Of a stretch of DNA of 7,959 nt, positions 6,161-7,959 are shown piece after piece. The notes beneath the pieces are model-generated. The model saw only the letters and a list, made by a program, of their open reading frames with translations, did no database searches and had not been told where the DNA came from. The first letter of the stretch is position 1. Every line of letters begins with the position of its first letter. Position numbers and translations under genes: made by a program. The stretch lies in the NCBI GenBank assembly GCA_019245555.1, contig JAFARH010000120.1, positions 1-7,959 on the forward strand. The letters are read 5' to 3'. The DNA is from Betaproteobacteria bacterium. GTDB lineage: Bacteria; Pseudomonadota; Gammaproteobacteria; Burkholderiales; SG8-39.

Positions 6161-7653
6161 TGCGTCCATTGCTGGCCGGGCTGGCACTGACCTATGTACT
6201 GGCGGCGAACGCCCAGGATGAGCGCAAGAAGCTCGCCTTCGAGGCGATCGACAGGAACGCCGAGCAGATCGCGCTGGTGGGCGACTCGCTCTACTACTTC
6301 GGCGAGCTAGGTATGCAGGAAGTCGAGAGCGCCAAGTTCCTGAAACAAACGCTCGAAGGCATCGGCTTCAAGGTCGAGACCGGCGGCGCGGGCATGCCGA
6401 CCAACGTCTGGGCACAGTGGGGAAGCGGCAAGCCCAAGATCGTGATCGTCACGGAGATCGACGCGCTGCCCGGCGGCTCGCAGACGCCGGGCAGTATCGA
6501 GCGGAAGCCCATGATCAAGGATGCGCCAGGCCATATGGAAGGCCACAACACGCACGGCGCGGTCGCGGTCGGCGCGGCGTATGCCCTGAAGCGCGTGATG
6601 GAGCGCTACAAGCTGCCGGGCACGATCGCGATCTCGTTCGGGCCGGCGGAAGAGCAGCTGGTGAGCCGGCCGTTCCTCGTGCGAGCGGGGCTCTTCAAGG
6701 ACGCCGATGCAGCGATGCTCATCCACATCGGCGACAACCTGAGCACCGGCTACGGGCTGCAGAACTACGCCGCGATCAGCGCGAAGTTCACTTTCCACGG
6801 CAAGACCGCGCACGGCGCGGTCAACCCGTGGGATGGGAAGGACGCCGTGGATGCGGTGGAGCTGATGGACATGGGCTACGACAAGCTGCGCGAGCACCTG
6901 CGCCCGACGCAGCGCGCGCACCGCACCATCACGATCGGCGGCATCCAGCCCAACATCATTCCGGACCTCGGCCAGATCTGGTGGTTCGTGCGCGACGCGA
7001 ATGCGCCGTGGGCGAAGGAGAACTTCGACAAGCTCGTGAACATCGGCCGCGGCGCGGCGCTCATGACCGGGACCACGATGGAGATGGAGATCAACGCCTC
7101 CGCCTGGCCGCAGCTCGGCAACCGCGTGCTCGCCGACGCGCTGCAGAAGAACATCGACGAGGTCGGCAACCCGAAGTGGAGCGCCGAGGAAGAGAAATTC
7201 GCGAAGGACTTCCAGACTGCGCTCGGCGTGAAAGTTACGGGCCTGAACGCGGAGCCGATGAAATCGGGCTCGCGGCCGCAAGGTTTCGCCTCGAACGACA
7301 ACGGCGACGTGACGTGGAACGTTCCCTCGGGTTACTTCACTTTTCCGGCGAGCGTCCCCGGCGTGAACTATCACAACTGGCAGGCGGCCGTGACGCCGAT
7401 CAGCTCGATCGCGCACAAAGGCGAAGTCGCGGGCGCAAAAGTGCTGGCGGCGACGCTCCTCGACCTCGTTACGCAGCCGGAGATCCTGGCGAAAGCGAAA
7501 ACGCAGTTCGAAGAGGACACGAAGGGCACGCCCTACTTCTCGTTCCTGCCGGCCGACGCCAAGCCGCCGCTCGATATGAACCGCGAAATGATGGAGCGCT
7601 TTCGCCCGGAGATGCGGAAGCACTACCTCAACAAGACCCCGCGCTTCGACTAA
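6160..7653 (+). CDS. Exported M20-family amidohydrolase / peptidase (AbgB-like)
   Basis: This 497-aa metal-dependent amidohydrolase of the M20 family resembles AbgB-type aminobenzoyl-glutamate or N-acyl amino acid hydrolases. A short signal peptide (residues 1 to about 19, ending ANAQ) implies the periplasm. Metal-site candidates are H125/E127/H129 in GHMEGHNTH, E164/E165 in FGPAEEQL, H189 in LIHIG, and H405 in NYHNW. The dimerisation lid lies at about 205-310 and includes HGKTAHG (213-219). SNDNGDVTWNVPSGYF (378-393) is typical of AbgB-like proteins. The usual M20D metal cysteine (HxCGH) is glutamate here (HMEGH). The substrate is not determined; an amide with a free carboxylate is a family-based guess. 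ATG at 6160 overlaps the cytochrome stop (TGATG). GTG at 6157 is one codon upstream and nearer to GGAGAG (6143-6148), so it is an equally possible start. Last gene of the overlapping block. Confidence 0.9.
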   Translation: MRPLLAGLALTYVLAANAQDERKKLAFEAIDRNAEQIALVGDSLYYFGELGMQEVESAKFLKQTLEGIGFKVETGGAGMPTNVWAQWGSGKPKIVIVTEIDALPGGSQTPGSIERKPMIKDAPGHMEGHNTHGAVAVGAAYALKRVMERYKLPGTIAISFGPAEEQLVSRPFLVRAGLFKDADAAMLIHIGDNLSTGYGLQNYAAISAKFTFHGKTAHGAVNPWDGKDAVDAVELMDMGYDKLREHLRPTQRAHRTITIGGIQPNIIPDLGQIWWFVRDANAPWAKENFDKLVNIGRGAALMTGTTMEMEINASAWPQLGNRVLADALQKNIDEVGNPKWSAEEEKFAKDFQTALGVKVTGLNAEPMKSGSRPQGFASNDNGDVTWNVPSGYFTFPASVPGVNYHNWQAAVTPISSIAHKGEVAGAKVLAATLLDLVTQPEILAKAKTQFEEDTKGTPYFSFLPADAKPPLDMNREMMERFRPEMRKHYLNKTPRFD

Positions 7654-7738
7654 CTACATTCCGCGGCTGCCAGACATCGCTCTCCGGCACCGGCACGCAC
7701 CCGGCGATCAGCAGGCACAAGGCAACGGTTCGGAGCAT
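7628..7738 (-). CDS. Possible tiny lipoprotein (low-confidence antisense ORF)
   Basis: On the reverse strand, from ATG at 7738 to TGA at 7628-7630, a 36-aa peptide begins with a textbook-like lipoprotein signal: a positive residue at 3, hydrophobic residues 4-12 and the lipobox LIAGC at 10-14. A short tail of about 22 residues follows, starting VPVPESDVWQPRN. An in-frame ATG at 7771 would add 11 residues. It overlaps the end of the M20 gene by 26 nt, tail to tail, and lies in an otherwise empty gap. Against it: neither start has a good Shine-Dalgarno sequence, the ORF is very short, and chance ORFs are frequent in GC-rich DNA. It may also be the remnant of a longer lipoprotein gene. Confidence 0.25.
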   Translation of the reverse strand: MLRTVALCLLIAGCVPVPESDVWQPRNVVSRSAGSC

Positions 7739-7835
7739 TCGACAGGTAAACGCAAGTTCCGCGCCGGTCATTCATCGGCTGCTTACAGCAAATCGTCAGC
7801 CGCCGCGGCCTACAGTCCGGGGGCAAGGAGAGACG

Positions 7836-7959
7836 ATGAAAGACCAGAAGCCGCAGAGCACGCCCTACAACCAGATGAATCGGCCGCAGAAGATCAGGTT
7901 TGTCCTGAAGGTGATCGTCTGCGTGCTCACGTTCGGGCTCGCGTTCCCGAACGTGATGG
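7836..7959 (+). CDS. Hypothetical protein with N-terminal membrane segment (3' end outside the window)
   Basis: Only the first 41 residues are present and the frame is open at the right edge. The start is well supported: AAGGAGA at 7825-7831 lies 4 nt before the ATG. The peptide has a hydrophilic, Gln/Pro/Lys-rich beginning (MKDQKPQSTPYNQMNRPQK) and then a hydrophobic stretch at about residues 22-38 (FVLKVIVCVLTFGLAF), probably a transmembrane helix or a signal anchor. I do not recognise the family. The gene is separated from the M20 gene by 182 nt, long for this region, so it probably starts a new transcription unit. I see no convincing sigma70 promoter in the gap; TACAGT at 7811-7816 is a possible -10 box without a matching -35. 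Confidence 0.7.
   Translation, partial: MKDQKPQSTPYNQMNRPQKIRFVLKVIVCVLTFGLAFPNVM

Noticed and set aside
6307..7623. Long reverse-strand ORF (438 codons) opposite the M20 gene
   Set aside because: It is Arg/His/Val/Asp-rich, has no recognisable domain, and mirrors the codon bias of the well-supported M20 gene.
7776..7802. Imperfect hairpin CGGCTG...CAGCCG with a 15-nt loop in the last intergenic gap
   Set aside because: Only 6 bp with a large loop and no T-run; common by chance in GC-rich DNA.

Overview
The window is GC-rich, gene-dense bacterial chromosome with strongly G/C-biased third codon positions, and every confident gene lies on the + strand. The gene families (orphan Tat-exported ABC_sub_bind proteins, SoxC/SoxD-like sulfite dehydrogenase, OPT transporter) and the REP-type palindrome containing GGGGTCAGGG suggest a proteobacterium, most likely a betaproteobacterium. 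That placement is inference from gene content, since no marker gene is present.

Layout. (1) Positions 3-956 hold the C-terminal part of an OPT-family oligopeptide transporter that enters from the left edge. It overlaps by 4 nt (ATGA) a two-helix membrane protein of unknown function (953-1573). (2) Positions 1570-1667 are a 98-nt inverted repeat with perfect 29-nt arms and a 40-nt spacer, of REPIN type. It supplies the stop codon of the membrane protein and ends exactly at the next gene's ATG. (3) Positions 1668-3344 encode a 558-aa M14 zinc carboxypeptidase with a complete catalytic set. (4) After a 32-nt gap, whose hairpin covers the next ribosome binding site, comes a tightly packed four-gene block. 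It encodes an orphan ABC-type substrate-binding protein (3377-4351), a SoxC-type molybdenum sulfite dehydrogenase (4348-5625), a one-heme SoxD-like cytochrome c (5612-6160) and an exported M20 amidohydrolase (6160-7653). Each junction overlaps (4, 14 and 1 nt), so co-translation is likely. (5) Positions 7654-7835 are a 182-nt intergenic stretch containing a weak candidate for a tiny antisense lipoprotein gene (7738 down to 7628). (6) At 7836 a new gene with a good ribosome binding site starts and runs off the right edge.

How the genes may work together (inference). Peptide import (OPT), carboxypeptidase trimming (M14) and periplasmic amide hydrolysis (M20) fit a peptide or N-acyl amino acid catabolic locus. 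The SoxC/cytochrome pair would oxidise sulfite in the periplasm and pass electrons to the respiratory chain. No soxXYZAB genes are visible, so the pair may detoxify or conserve energy from sulfite released by organosulfur catabolism rather than act in a full Sox thiosulfate pathway. No tRNA, rRNA, CRISPR array, transposase or phage gene was seen.
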